The notes: generated from the letters alone by a model not told the origin. A stretch of DNA of 64,000 nucleotides from Neobacillus sp. FSL H8-0543 (GCF_038592905.1 NZ_CP151943.1:1862501-1926500); one strand, 5' to 3'; counted from the first letter of the stretch, positions 25,959 to 35,777 are shown. A program made the numbers and translations.

Positions 25959-27958
25959 CTTACAATTTCTCCTTGCAGGTATTGGTTCCATACGTTTTCA
26001 AACCACTCGTCATCTTCTGGAATAGGTCTTACTGGCTCCATACTGGATTCAAACTGACCTGAAGAAGTAAGGCTTGTTTCGATGATTTTATCTCTATGCG
26101 AACTATTCTCATGTTTTATTTTCCAGTTTCCGTCTAATTTCGGATGGATTTGCTCTCCCTCAGGATCGAGAACAATATAACTTCCCCTGCTGCCGCCGCC
26201 TTCCTGCAAGTATTTTTTAATGCTTGATAGGTAGGCTATTTGTGTAGCTAACAGCATTTTATTTTGAATTGAACCAAGGACTTCATTCCGGGAACAAATC
26301 TCCAGGTTCTCATCAAATTGCGTATAAAGGGCTTCTGCCTTTTCTAATGCATCTGAGACGGTGCTTAATTCTCTAATATGCGAACCTGATAAGGTCATGG
26401 TTGTCTGGATTTGTGCTCTTATCTCTTCCCCGTAAGTGGAGTCAGCGTTCACACGTTTAGAAATATCCTGATAATAGGTAAATAGCTCAGTGATTTGGTC
26501 GCTTGCTTCAGTTACAAATTGGTCGATTTGTTTAGGAGAAGACTGATAATTTGCAGCGATAAACTGGGCTGCTCTATATCCCCCAACCTGGCCACCATTT
26601 AATGAAGAACCACCAGGGCGATAGATACCATGTGTGCCATTTACTTCACCAACAGGGAATAAATGTTTTACATTCGACTCCCACCATATATTTCCTTTTA
26701 AACCGCCATTGTTATGCTGTGAACAAACGGCAATTTCAAGTGGTTCCTTATAAAGATTAATTCCTCTACTCTGATAAAATTCAATCGCTAGATTATTCAT
26801 TTTTTCAAGCCGCTCGATTGGTGTGCCGAACAGGGCCCCTGATTTTTTCAGATATTCGAAGGCTTCAGGTTCAAGGTCATTCAAAGAAAAGGCGCCTATC
26901 CTGTCATCTCCTTCTGGATTGGAGCGGAAATCCATAAAGACTCTTCTGCCTTTAAGCACTCTCTCGTTATATACCAGAATATCGATAATAGATGACCCGA
27001 AATTCGTGAGTTTCCTAGCGTCAAATGGCCACTGATACCCTTTTAAAAATACGCAGGTAGCCAGTTTACCCATTGAATCAAAGTATTCATTTAAAAATTC
27101 TTGAGGATTGTTTCCATCTTGGTCTGTACTGATGTATTTAGGAACAACTTGCTGATAAGTGCCTGAAACGTTCCAGCGTACTTTGATTGAAGAAAGCCCA
27201 AACTGGGATTCTGTTAAATTATTTGCAATCGCTCCTGCAGTCAAGGCAATTCCAATACTTCCTATTTGACCCTCTGGATAGACGGAAGACTGGTACATGC
27301 CGCCAGGACCACCGATTCCCAAGACGATATTCTCACAATTTAATAATACGAGACCAAGGTTGTCAGAAACCATTTTATTTTTATTGATTGCTATAGCTCC
27401 AATTACCTTCTTCTGATTACCTTCAGTCTTGGTAAGTAAGGCAATTACTTCATGCCTATCCAGCACTGGAATTTCTTTTCCGGTCACATCTCTGGCAAGA
27501 CATTCAAACATCTGGTTCGAAGTTCTTGGACCTGCAGAGGTGGCTCTTTGTTTAGGATCGTGGTCTGTTTTATAGCCGATGAAGGTTCCATATTTGTCAT
27601 GAGGGAACGGAACACCCAACTGCACAAGATGATAAAACTCCTGTAATGACAGGGTGGCCTCAATCAGGGCGATATCACCATGCATTGCCCCTCCATCAAA
27701 CAATGTCTTTGCCAGTTCATATGGACTATCTGCCTCTTTTCCGGAAATCGACATTTTATAGTAGGTTTGTTTATCGGAACCGGAGTTATTGGAAGCTCCT
27801 CCACCTAATCTTTCAGTTACAATCGCCATATCCTGTACTCCGAATTCGTGCAGATGGACGGCACAATTCAATGCAGCAGCACCACTTCCAATAACCAGTG
27901 TATTCATTGAATAAATTGGGACTTCTATTCCTTTTATGATCGTAGTGGTTTTTTCCAT
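25955..27958 (-). CDS. FAD-dependent oxidoreductase (fumarate reductase flavoprotein-like)
   Basis: 667-residue flavoprotein of the succinate dehydrogenase/fumarate reductase/aspartate oxidase superfamily. The N-terminal dinucleotide motif is VIGSGAAALNCAVHLHEFG (about residues 22-40). A substrate-cap region occupies the middle. The second FAD-contact motif is GEVNGTHGIYRPGGSSLNGGQVGG near residue 440. The C-terminus is helical. I prefer the ATG at 27958, with GGAGGAAGAATGT upstream. No iron-sulphur or membrane-anchor subunit is adjacent, so it is probably a soluble dehydrogenase or reductase acting on an acyl or carboxylate intermediate. It overlaps the MaoC gene by four bases. Confidence 0.85.
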   Translation of the reverse strand: MEKTTTIIKGIEVPIYSMNTLVIGSGAAALNCAVHLHEFGVQDMAIVTERLGGGASNNSGSDKQTYYKMSISGKEADSPYELAKTLFDGGAMHGDIALIEATLSLQEFYHLVQLGVPFPHDKYGTFIGYKTDHDPKQRATSAGPRTSNQMFECLARDVTGKEIPVLDRHEVIALLTKTEGNQKKVIGAIAINKNKMVSDNLGLVLLNCENIVLGIGGPGGMYQSSVYPEGQIGSIGIALTAGAIANNLTESQFGLSSIKVRWNVSGTYQQVVPKYISTDQDGNNPQEFLNEYFDSMGKLATCVFLKGYQWPFDARKLTNFGSSIIDILVYNERVLKGRRVFMDFRSNPEGDDRIGAFSLNDLEPEAFEYLKKSGALFGTPIERLEKMNNLAIEFYQSRGINLYKEPLEIAVCSQHNNGGLKGNIWWESNVKHLFPVGEVNGTHGIYRPGGSSLNGGQVGGYRAAQFIAANYQSSPKQIDQFVTEASDQITELFTYYQDISKRVNADSTYGEEIRAQIQTTMTLSGSHIRELSTVSDALEKAEALYTQFDENLEICSRNEVLGSIQNKMLLATQIAYLSSIKKYLQEGGGSRGSYIVLDPEGEQIHPKLDGNWKIKHENSSHRDKIIETSLTSSGQFESSMEPVRPIPEDDEWFENVWNQYLQGEIVR

Positions 27959-28001
27959 ACATTCTTCCTCCTTAATTGTCGTCACCATTTGGAGTAGGTT
28001 T

Positions 28002-29150
28002 TTATTTCTTGATTAGCTGCCTGGAAATAATCATTTTTTGAATTTCATTCGTTCCTTCAACAATCTCCAATACCTTTGCATCTCCAAAGAACCTTGATAC
28101 ATCATATTCTTCCATAATTCCGTAGCCGCCGTGCATTTGCACCGCTTCATGAGCAATTTCCATTGCCGATTTAGTAGCAAACATTTTTGCCATGGACGCC
28201 TCCATGGCAAATGGCTCATTGTTATCCTTTAACACTGCCGCTTTATATGTAATCATTCTGGCAAGTTCAATTTTAGTAGCGATTTCAGCAAGCTTAAATT
28301 GTATATTTTGGAACTCGTTCAAATGCCGGCCGAACGCTTTACGCTCCTTGACATATTGTAGAGATAAATCCAGGCAACCCTGTGCTAAACCGACTGCCAT
28401 AGCAGCTATCAAGAACCGGCCTGACGAAATCGTTTCAAGTGTTTGTCTATAGCCCTTTGCCTTGTCGCCTAATAGGTTTTCTTTTGGAATCCGGCAATTA
28501 TCAAAGGCCAATTCACGTGTATCGTTCCCTTTAAACCCTATTTTTTGTAATTGAGGCCCAACCAGTACACCTGCTGTTTCTCTTGGAACAATAAACGTCC
28601 CTATTTCTTTTTTTCCTCTTTCATCCGTTCCCGTAACAGCTGCAACAATGATTGGACCAGTAATATCCGTTCCAGAGTTAGAGATAAATGTTTTATTTCC
28701 ATTAATTATCCACTCATCTCCAACCAGTTCGGCAGTTGTTGACAGATTATTGGCATCCGAACCTGCATTTGGTTCTGTCAAAGCGATTGCACCTATTTTT
28801 TCACCAGTTAGTATAGGTGTCAGCCACCTTTTTTTTTGTTTATTTGTCCCGAAATTTGACAGCAAAGAACATACAGAAGAGTTCCCCATTATGGAATTTG
28901 CTACAGAAGGGTCAACCCTCGCTATTTCCTCATGTACAATTGAAAATGCGAGCCAGCTACCTTCTCCACCGCCATATTCTTCTGGATAAGGGACTCCCGC
29001 CAACCCCAATTTCCCCATTTCCTGATAAACTTTTGTTGGAAATCCCTTGTTGTGGCTTAACTCTTTCGCAATGGGTCTTACTTCTTTTTCTGCAAAATCT
29101 CTAGCTAGTTTTTTAATGAGTAATTCTTCATCAGTTAGATTAAAGTCCAT
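28002..29150 (-). CDS. Acyl-CoA dehydrogenase
   Basis: 382-residue FAD-dependent acyl-CoA dehydrogenase introducing a C2-C3 double bond in an acyl-CoA. The N-terminal helical domain begins MDFNLTDEELLIKK. The middle beta domain has IGAIALTEPNAGSDANNL and WIINGNKTFISNSG. The C-terminal domain includes the flavin-contact segment QMHGGYGIMEEYDVSRFFGDAK and IVEGTNEIQ, which holds the usual catalytic glutamate. An ATG at 29195 overlaps the enoyl-CoA hydratase stop (ATGA), but the start at 29150 matches the family N-terminus and has GGAAGGCGG upstream. Part of the acyl-CoA operon. Confidence 0.93.
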   Translation of the reverse strand: MDFNLTDEELLIKKLARDFAEKEVRPIAKELSHNKGFPTKVYQEMGKLGLAGVPYPEEYGGGEGSWLAFSIVHEEIARVDPSVANSIMGNSSVCSLLSNFGTNKQKKRWLTPILTGEKIGAIALTEPNAGSDANNLSTTAELVGDEWIINGNKTFISNSGTDITGPIIVAAVTGTDERGKKEIGTFIVPRETAGVLVGPQLQKIGFKGNDTRELAFDNCRIPKENLLGDKAKGYRQTLETISSGRFLIAAMAVGLAQGCLDLSLQYVKERKAFGRHLNEFQNIQFKLAEIATKIELARMITYKAAVLKDNNEPFAMEASMAKMFATKSAMEIAHEAVQMHGGYGIMEEYDVSRFFGDAKVLEIVEGTNEIQKMIISRQLIKK

Positions 29151-29191
29151 CAGTAAAAACCGCCTTCCATCGTAATTTTTTTGTGTAAACC

Positions 29192-29968
29192 TCATTCTCC
29201 ACTAAATAAAGGCTTTCTTTTTTCGATAAAAGCTGAAACGCCCTCTGTTTTATCTTTAGTAGAAAATAAGTAAGCCTGACTCAAGTTTTCCAACAGCATA
29301 CCGACCTCCTGTGGAATGTCAGCTTGCCTTTGAATACACTGTTTTGCAAATCTTAGAGCTATAGGTGCTTTTTCGGTAATTTTCTTTGCTATATCAACTA
29401 CCCGCTCTTTTAATTCAGTTTCTGCGACTACAAAGTTAATAAAACCTATTTTCTCAGCCTCGGCACCATCAATCATATCTCCAAGGAAAACGAGCTCTTT
29501 CACTTTTGCTTCACCAATAAGCTTTACTAATCGATGCGTACCTCCTGCACCAGGAATCACTCCAAGCTTACATTCAGGCAATCCAAACTTTGAACGTCCT
29601 GTCGCAATTCTTAAGTCACATGCTGCAGCCAGCTCCATTCCACCTCCAAGGGCATAACCGTCAATCGCTGCTACAGTCGGCTTTGGAAACTGGTAGATGA
29701 AATCATACAATGACTGCATCCTTGGAAATAATGCTTCAATTGGTGACATTTCATTGAGTTCCTTAATATCTGCACCGGAAGCAAACACCTTCCCTTTTCC
29801 AGAAAAAATCACAACTCTAACATCCTTCATTCCTTCAGCTTCCGTCAGGGCAGCTTTAATTTCATCCATCATTTCATCACTGAAAGCGTTGTAAGCTTCT
29901 GGTCTGTTTAATTCAATCCAATAAAGTGATTCTTCCTTATAGTGTGTAACGCTTATGAATTTTCCCAT
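29192..29968 (-). CDS. Enoyl-CoA hydratase/isomerase
   Basis: 258-residue crotonase-fold protein. The oxyanion-hole segments are FASGADIKEL and DGYALGGGMELAAACDLRIA. The catalytic glutamate region FGLPECKLGVIPGAGGTHRL follows, with both acidic positions (E in PECKLG and the later region) retained as in hydratases. GGGAGAGAGAAA precedes the ATG. It lies between the SDR and acyl-CoA dehydrogenase genes in one operon, fitting a beta-oxidation-like route. Acyl specificity cannot be told. Confidence 0.92.
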   Translation of the reverse strand: MGKFISVTHYKEESLYWIELNRPEAYNAFSDEMMDEIKAALTEAEGMKDVRVVIFSGKGKVFASGADIKELNEMSPIEALFPRMQSLYDFIYQFPKPTVAAIDGYALGGGMELAAACDLRIATGRSKFGLPECKLGVIPGAGGTHRLVKLIGEAKVKELVFLGDMIDGAEAEKIGFINFVVAETELKERVVDIAKKITEKAPIALRFAKQCIQRQADIPQEVGMLLENLSQAYLFSTKDKTEGVSAFIEKRKPLFSGE

Positions 29969-30002
29969 TTTCTCTCTCCCCTAATTAATTACTAAGTTAT
30001 TT

Positions 30003-30767
30003 TTAATCCATTAATTGTCCGCCATTGACTTCAATATTTTCGCCAACCAGGTAGGTGCTTAAAGGAGACACTAAAAAAAGGACAGCATCTGCAACTTCAC
30101 TTGGACTGCCTTCTCTGCTTAAAGGAATGACATTCTTGAATTGTTCCCTGGCTTCATCGCTTGTAAAACGATCATGGAAAGGTGTTGTGATCACTCCCGG
30201 AGACACAGCATTCACCAATATTCCATGGCCTACTAACTCTTTTGCCAATCCCTTTGTAAAAGCGCTGACGGCTGCTTTAGATGAAGCGTACATAGCAGCC
30301 CCTATTCCACCGCCATTACGGGCTGCAATCGAAGAAACGTTTACGATTCTCCCATTCTTTTTAACTTTCATATTTGGAATAGCATACTTTGAACATAGAA
30401 AAACCGATTTCTGATTCACGTCAACAATAGATTGCCAAAGGTCGGAGCTCATTTCTTCAATTACACATCTTTCAACCAGTGAACCAGCATTATTAACAAG
30501 AATGTCTACTTCCCCCAGTTCATCCTCTATCTTTACATACATTGCTTGTACTGCTTCCTCATTTGTCACATCACATTGATAGACTTTTGCCGTTCCTCCG
30601 TGCTCAACAATAGTGGAAACAACCTTTTGGGCTTCTTCCCTGCTGCTGTTATAATTAACTGCAACCTTTGCACCTGCTTCAGCCAATTTTAGAGCAATTG
30701 CTTTTCCAATTCCTGTTCCTGCTCCAGTTACCAAAACTACTTGATTTTCGAGATTAATAGAAATCAT
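30003..30767 (-). CDS. Short-chain dehydrogenase/reductase (FabG-like)
   Basis: 254-residue NAD(P)-dependent SDR. The cofactor motif TGAGTGIGKA is near residue 16 and NNAG near residue 92. The catalytic serine is in IVNVSSIAA, and the YASSK motif carries the Tyr and Lys. PGVITTPF follows. Within the operon it could act as a 3-hydroxyacyl-CoA dehydrogenase after the hydratase. TAGGAGGAAATC supports the ATG. No membrane segment. Confidence 0.92.
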   Translation of the reverse strand: MISINLENQVVLVTGAGTGIGKAIALKLAEAGAKVAVNYNSSREEAQKVVSTIVEHGGTAKVYQCDVTNEEAVQAMYVKIEDELGEVDILVNNAGSLVERCVIEEMSSDLWQSIVDVNQKSVFLCSKYAIPNMKVKKNGRIVNVSSIAARNGGGIGAAMYASSKAAVSAFTKGLAKELVGHGILVNAVSPGVITTPFHDRFTSDEAREQFKNVIPLSREGSPSEVADAVLFLVSPLSTYLVGENIEVNGGQLMD

Positions 30768-30797
30768 GATTTCCTCCTAATGTTAAAGACTTTCAAA

Positions 30798-32357
30798 TTA
30801 AATATTACTTGTAACTCTTTTATCGACATGTTGTTTGAAAAGCATTGGGTTCATTTCCCTTAACTCGCTAGAAATAGCAGGCATAAAATCCATGTGGGCT
30901 AGGATATCTTTTTCAATGATGACTCCCGGAGCGATTTCTGTTAAGACCAAGCCTTGTTCACCTAATTCGAATACTGCCCTTTCAGTAATGAACATGACTT
31001 TTTGGCCGGTTTCTTTTGCATATTCACCCGAAAAAGTAATTTGATCTACCTGATTAACGAATTTTTTATGTTTCCCTTCATTGATGATGTTAAGCTGTCC
31101 ATCTTTAATCACAATTTTTAAACCACCTGCTGTGAAAGTGCCACAAAAAATAATTTGCTTAGCATTTTGTGCTATATTAATAAAACCTCCGCAGCCAATG
31201 ATTCTGTCTCCAATTTTACTTACATTCACGTTCCCAATTCCGTCTACCTGAGCCATACCTAAACAGGAAAGATCAATACCTCCCCCATCAAAAAAGTCGA
31301 ATTGGGAAGGGGTATCGATGATGGCCAATGGATTTATAGAAGCACCAAATTCAATTCCGTTTGCTGGAACTCCCCCTATTACCCCTTGTTCAACTGCAAA
31401 GACGAATTCATTATTTAGTCCCATTTCTGTCGCGACCACTCCTACTGATCCAGATATGCCAACCCCCAAATTAATAACACCTTTAGCAGGGATCTCTAAT
31501 GCAGCACGCATGGCAATTACCTTTCTTTCGTCGAAGGGAAGAGGCTGGATTTTTTGCAGTGGAATTTTTATCTCTCCAGAATAGGCAGGGTTATAATATG
31601 AAGCTACTGTTTGTGTTTGTTCCGGACATACAATAATCCCGTCCACTAATATTCCCGGAATTTTTACATTTTTAGGATGCAATGTACCTTGGCTGGCTAG
31701 TCTTTTTACTTGTACAAAAACTTTCCCTCCATTATTACGAACTGCTTGAGCAATTGCTAAATTTTCAAAGATAGCTGCTTCTTCTTCCATGGAAACATTG
31801 CCGTCCTCATCTGCAGTTGTTCCTCTTAAAAAAGCTATATCGACTGGGAAAGCATCATAAAAGAGTTTTTCTTGTCCTGCGACATTAACGACTTGAACTA
31901 AATCTTTTGTTGTTTTAGAATTTAATTTTCCTCCTTCAATCCGTGGATCTACAAAAGTTTTTAAGCCAACATGAGTGAATAATCCAGGTCTTTTCGCTGC
32001 AATTTCTCTAAAAAGCTGTGATAGGACACCTTGCGGAAGATTGTATGCCTCAATTTTATTCTCACTAGCCAACTTGCCCATTTTCGGTAAATAATCCCAA
32101 TGACCTCCGATATCGCACTTAACTAAACCTTCATGGGCGACATGGCACATACCGCCTTCTTTTCGATCTCCAACACCCGTAATATGAACAAAGGTAAGAT
32201 CTCGAGGTGACGAAGTGTTCAAAAATCTTTCTTCTAATGCCATTAATAGTGCTGTAGGTTCTGCTAGTCCCCCGCCCGCTCCTCCTACTACAACGGTACT
32301 ATTATCATTAATTTTCTTGACCGCATCATCTGCAGACAATATTTTAGAACGATTCAT
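30798..32357 (-). CDS. Acyl-CoA:acetate/3-ketoacid CoA-transferase
   Basis: 519-residue fused alpha-beta CoA-transferase (family I). The N-terminal half has the glycine-rich VVVGGAGGGLAEPTALL segment. The C-terminal half carries the active-site glutamate in FAVEQGVIGGVPANG. Such enzymes move CoA from acetyl- or succinyl-CoA onto a carboxylic acid, so it is the probable activation step for the acid degraded by the operon. The ATG at 32357 is chosen, with AGAGGTG upstream; the frame is open 22 codons further. It is the first of the acyl-CoA genes and lies 104 bases after the sugar-binding protein gene, with a hairpin between. Confidence 0.92.
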   Translation of the reverse strand: MNRSKILSADDAVKKINDNSTVVVGGAGGGLAEPTALLMALEERFLNTSSPRDLTFVHITGVGDRKEGGMCHVAHEGLVKCDIGGHWDYLPKMGKLASENKIEAYNLPQGVLSQLFREIAAKRPGLFTHVGLKTFVDPRIEGGKLNSKTTKDLVQVVNVAGQEKLFYDAFPVDIAFLRGTTADEDGNVSMEEEAAIFENLAIAQAVRNNGGKVFVQVKRLASQGTLHPKNVKIPGILVDGIIVCPEQTQTVASYYNPAYSGEIKIPLQKIQPLPFDERKVIAMRAALEIPAKGVINLGVGISGSVGVVATEMGLNNEFVFAVEQGVIGGVPANGIEFGASINPLAIIDTPSQFDFFDGGGIDLSCLGMAQVDGIGNVNVSKIGDRIIGCGGFINIAQNAKQIIFCGTFTAGGLKIVIKDGQLNIINEGKHKKFVNQVDQITFSGEYAKETGQKVMFITERAVFELGEQGLVLTEIAPGVIIEKDILAHMDFMPAISSELREMNPMLFKQHVDKRVTSNI

Positions 32358-32413
32358 TATCTGACACCTCTTTAATAGAATGATTTTACTAGTTGCATTA
32401 ATTTCTGATTTTA

Positions 32414-32442
32414 GGAAAGGCATACTGATTGCATGCCTTTCC
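32414..32442. terminator. Hairpin between transporter and acyl-CoA genes
   Basis: GGAAAGGCAT and ATGCCTTTCC are perfect 10-bp inverted arms around nine bases. There is no clear T run on the minus strand, so it may be a leaky terminator or an mRNA-stabilising hairpin dividing the operon into segments with different expression. Confidence 0.6.
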
Positions 32443-32461
32443 CAGCCAATCTGCTAATCTA

Positions 32462-33760
32462 TTATTTGTAATATCCTCTCGATTCCAAAAGATCATAGAT
32501 ACTGTCATTTGCTTCATCCAAAGCTTCTTTAGGCGATTTCTCCCCAGCAAGCGCTTTTGAAATTGCATCCGTAATAAATTCATGAAGCCGTGGCCATTCT
32601 GGGAGAGATGGCTCAGCTTTTGCCTTCATTAGAGTTCTCTGCAAGTCCGGAAACTCAGGACGTAATTTAATGACTTCAGGATCTTCCAATACTTCTGGTA
32701 TTGGAGGGAAGCCACCAGCAAGAGCATATTTTTTTGCTCCAGCAGGACTTGAAACCCATGAAATAAATTTATATGCTGCATCTTTCATTTTTGAATTAGA
32801 ATTGATCGCAAGAGTCCAGGTATGGATGAATGGCTTTCCACCTGGTACATCGGCAATCGCAAACTTGTCAGAAACCTTCGGTGACGTATTGGCATCTGCT
32901 AATTGTGGGTATGCTGTATTCCATTCTACGGCCATTGCCACTTTTTCATTTTGGAATGCAGACAATACTTCAGGAAACTCATAAGTAGTAGCGTCTGGAG
33001 GAACAATTTTTTCCTTCCTAAAATTATCTACGACGTATGTTAATGCTTCTACTCCACTATCGCTATTTAAAGTAGGTTTATTATCCTTATCCAGGATTTC
33101 CCCACCCATTGCCCAGAAATATTGATACCATTCTTTTGGCTGAGTTTCTCCACGCTTTCCTTGGAAGGTCGTACCAAACTCTGTTGGTGAATCAGGATTT
33201 TGGCTTTGCGTAAACTTCTTCGCTACTTCTCTATACTCTTCCCACGTTTCAGGAGGATTTGGAATTAAATCTTTTCTATAAAATAGAAAGTGAGTACTTG
33301 TATCTAGAGGCATGGCAAAAACTTGTTCCTTGTATGTTACAGATTCGGCAACAGCAGGTATAACGTGATCCAAATTGAAATTGTTCTCTTTCATATATGA
33401 GTCAAGAGGCTCAAATTGGCCGCCTTCCCCAAATTGGCCAATATAGTTATTCAACATGAGGATAACATCTGTGCTATCTCCTTGACCTAGCAATTGGGTA
33501 GAAACCTTTTGCAAATAGCCATCACGCCCAACTTCCTGAAGATTTACTTTTATTCCTGTTTCTTTCTCAAATTCAGGAGCAACCTTTGAAAGGTTATTGT
33601 AATAAGTTCCTGAGCGTGCAATGACGTTTATTTCTTTTACATCTTCTTTGCTGTCTCCAGAACCACTTCCACTGGTGGATTGATTTTGACTTGTACCAGG
33701 AGCGCAGGCTGTTACGATTAGCACCAATACTAGGATAAGAGCTATAAGTTTTTTCTTCAT
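32462..33760 (-). CDS. Carbohydrate ABC transporter substrate-binding lipoprotein
   Basis: 432-residue family 1 extracellular solute-binding protein. The lipoprotein signal ends in VTAC, with the lipidated cysteine at residue 19, followed by a Ser/Gly-rich linker. The mature part has PEFEKETGIKVNLQEVGRDGYLQKV and the later FISWVSSPAGAKKYAL / GGFPPIPE segments typical of sugar-binding proteins. It lies downstream of two permease genes and forms an importer with them. The ligand is not predictable; the nearby KDPG aldolase, PfkB kinase and hexulose-phosphate genes suggest a sugar or sugar acid. AAAGGGGGAAAATGT precedes the ATG. Confidence 0.93.
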   Translation of the reverse strand: MKKKLIALILVLVLIVTACAPGTSQNQSTSGSGSGDSKEDVKEINVIARSGTYYNNLSKVAPEFEKETGIKVNLQEVGRDGYLQKVSTQLLGQGDSTDVILMLNNYIGQFGEGGQFEPLDSYMKENNFNLDHVIPAVAESVTYKEQVFAMPLDTSTHFLFYRKDLIPNPPETWEEYREVAKKFTQSQNPDSPTEFGTTFQGKRGETQPKEWYQYFWAMGGEILDKDNKPTLNSDSGVEALTYVVDNFRKEKIVPPDATTYEFPEVLSAFQNEKVAMAVEWNTAYPQLADANTSPKVSDKFAIADVPGGKPFIHTWTLAINSNSKMKDAAYKFISWVSSPAGAKKYALAGGFPPIPEVLEDPEVIKLRPEFPDLQRTLMKAKAEPSLPEWPRLHEFITDAISKALAGEKSPKEALDEANDSIYDLLESRGYYK

Positions 33761-33793
33761 ACATTTTCCCCCTTTAATAAAAAATATCTATGC

Positions 33794-34603
33794 TTATTTC
33801 ACAGCACCCATTGCAAGCCCTTTAACTAAGTGCTTTTGTACAAGCAGTGTGAAAACAAACATCGGAATCATTAGCATTGTCCCAGTTGCAGTAACAGGTC
33901 CCCAGAGAATGGCATCCTGTGTTACAAAATTTGCTGCCATTACAGGCAAAGTCTTTGCATGTTGGCCTGTCAAACTTAAAGCGAATAAAAACTCATTCCA
34001 TGAATTCATGGCTGCAAATATAGCAGATACAGCCAACCCTGGTTTTGCAAGCGGTAACATTATTCTCCACATAGCGCCGAATCTAGAAGTTCCATCTATA
34101 AGAGCTGCCTCTTCCAAACTCTCAGGCAGTTCTTTTAAAAATCCCCACATTAGCCATGTAACAAAAGGTAAGTTAAATGCTACATAGGATAACGTCAATG
34201 CAAATAATGTATCAGTGCCTCCGAATTGGCGGAATAGTGCAAAAAAAGGAACGACTAAAACGATAGGCGGAAACATTTTCGTGAAGAAAACGGTAAAACT
34301 GACAAATTTCTGACCCTTCATTTTCATACGAGCTAAGCTATATCCAGCTAGCGTTCCTATAATAAGAGATAAGACAGTCGATAAAACTGTGACAATCAAT
34401 GAGTTTAAAAAGTAATAAATAAAAGGTTGTGTTTCAAATACTTGTACGTAGTTTTCTACACTTGGCTTGAAGAACCAAACTGGCGGAATCTGAAATGCTT
34501 GTGTTGTAGTCTTAATAGATGTGAATATCACCCAAAAAATTGGAAATAAAAATCCCAGTAAACATACAATTACATATGTATATGCCCACTTATTTTTATA
34601 CAT
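33794..34603 (-). CDS. Carbohydrate ABC transporter permease (MalG type)
   Basis: 269-residue inner-membrane permease with about six helices. The EAA-loop motif EEAALIDGTSRFGAMWRIMLPLAKPGLA near residue 180 is the ATPase docking site. The C-terminus KGLAMGAVK is the usual MalG-type ending. AAGGAGGAGG precedes the ATG. It pairs with the MalF-type permease 20 bases upstream. No ATPase gene is present in this importer cluster, so it probably uses a shared MsmX-like ATPase encoded elsewhere (inference from Bacillus practice). Confidence 0.95.
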   Translation of the reverse strand: MYKNKWAYTYVIVCLLGFLFPIFWVIFTSIKTTTQAFQIPPVWFFKPSVENYVQVFETQPFIYYFLNSLIVTVLSTVLSLIIGTLAGYSLARMKMKGQKFVSFTVFFTKMFPPIVLVVPFFALFRQFGGTDTLFALTLSYVAFNLPFVTWLMWGFLKELPESLEEAALIDGTSRFGAMWRIMLPLAKPGLAVSAIFAAMNSWNEFLFALSLTGQHAKTLPVMAANFVTQDAILWGPVTATGTMLMIPMFVFTLLVQKHLVKGLAMGAVK

Positions 34604-34623
34604 TTAATCCTCCTCCTTAATTA

Positions 34624-35547
34624 TCACTTTTCTGAATAAAGAGCACGGATTGCAAACCAGCAGAGTATTCCAACAATGATGGTTAAAACAATCGCTACTG
34701 CAGAAGCATAACCGAAATTAAAATCCGCAAATGCTTTTCTATGTAACAAAATCGAAACCGTTTCAGTTGACGTTCCAGGGCCGCCTCCGGTTAAGACAAA
34801 AATCTGGTCAAATACCTTAATAGATCCTGCAATTCTCATGACTAGTGCAACAATAATTACTGGCTTTAACAACGGAATGGTAACATTCCACAAGGTTTGC
34901 CATACACTTGCCCCATCCATTTGGGCAGCCTCGAATGGTTCATCTGGTAAAGATTTAATCCCCGCCAAGAAGATGATGAACATAAATCCAGTCCATTGCC
35001 ACACATCTACCATGATGGTGGATGGAAGTGCAAGAGTACTGCTGGTTAACATTGAGACTTTTTCCAAGCCGATTAATGTCAATGCATAGTTTAATATTCC
35101 AAAGTTATAATCCATAATGAACTTCCATATCAAACCAACCACAACTGGCGTGACCATCATCGGAAATACAAGCAATGTAGTAAATAGCCCATGACCTACG
35201 GTTATTCGATTTACCGCTAAGGCCAGCGTTAAACCCAATATAAACTGGATCAATACACCAGCTCCTACATAAATCCCGGTCAATAACATGGATTTGTAAA
35301 ATCCAGCATCCTGAAACACATTTAATATATTTTGCATTCCCACAAATGGGGGGTTCTTTAGTGTTAGAAATGTCCAGTCATGAAGGCTCAGGTAAATGGT
35401 GTATAAAATTGGATACAGGAATACGACCATCATTAAAAATATCGCTGGGAGTAATAAAATAATTTGAATTTTACTATCCACCCACGAAAGAAAGCTTCTC
35501 CTTTTTGGTTCATTAATTGTGGATGGAACTTCATATTTGATTTGCAT
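34624..35547 (-). CDS. Carbohydrate ABC transporter permease (MalF type)
   Basis: 307-residue permease with about six helices. The EAA-loop motif is PFEAAQMDGASVWQTLWNVTIPLLKP near residue 205. The N-terminal cytoplasmic tail (MQIKYEVPSTINEPKRRS) is short. GGGAGGTAGTCAC precedes the ATG. It is the first gene of the importer operon; an AT-rich 230-base promoter region containing a 17-bp palindrome lies upstream. It forms a heterodimer with the MalG-type protein. Confidence 0.95.
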   Translation of the reverse strand: MQIKYEVPSTINEPKRRSFLSWVDSKIQIILLLPAIFLMMVVFLYPILYTIYLSLHDWTFLTLKNPPFVGMQNILNVFQDAGFYKSMLLTGIYVGAGVLIQFILGLTLALAVNRITVGHGLFTTLLVFPMMVTPVVVGLIWKFIMDYNFGILNYALTLIGLEKVSMLTSSTLALPSTIMVDVWQWTGFMFIIFLAGIKSLPDEPFEAAQMDGASVWQTLWNVTIPLLKPVIIVALVMRIAGSIKVFDQIFVLTGGGPGTSTETVSILLHRKAFADFNFGYASAVAIVLTIIVGILCWFAIRALYSEK

Positions 35548-35729
35548 GTGACTACCTCCCTTATTACTTTATCGTTCATTCACCTTAAATAATCTGGTGC
35601 TGAACGTCAGACATAGTTGCTTTTTTTATTTATTAATTTTCCATAGGAAAAAACTAGATAACTGAAATAGAATAATAATTAGCAAGATTGCGACTATTAA
35701 CTATATATTTTATATTCAGAAAATTGATA

Positions 35730-35746
35730 TTGTACTTTTAGTACAA
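35730..35746. promoter_or_regulatory. 17-bp palindrome, candidate operator
   Basis: TTGTAC-TTTTA-GTACAA is a perfect dyad 180 bases upstream of the importer operon and just past the KDPG aldolase gene. It has no T run or GC-rich stem, so it is more like a protein-binding site than a terminator. The binding regulator is unknown. Confidence 0.5.
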
Positions 35747-35777
35747 CATCTTAAAAATGAATAATTTATTGGGTCTT

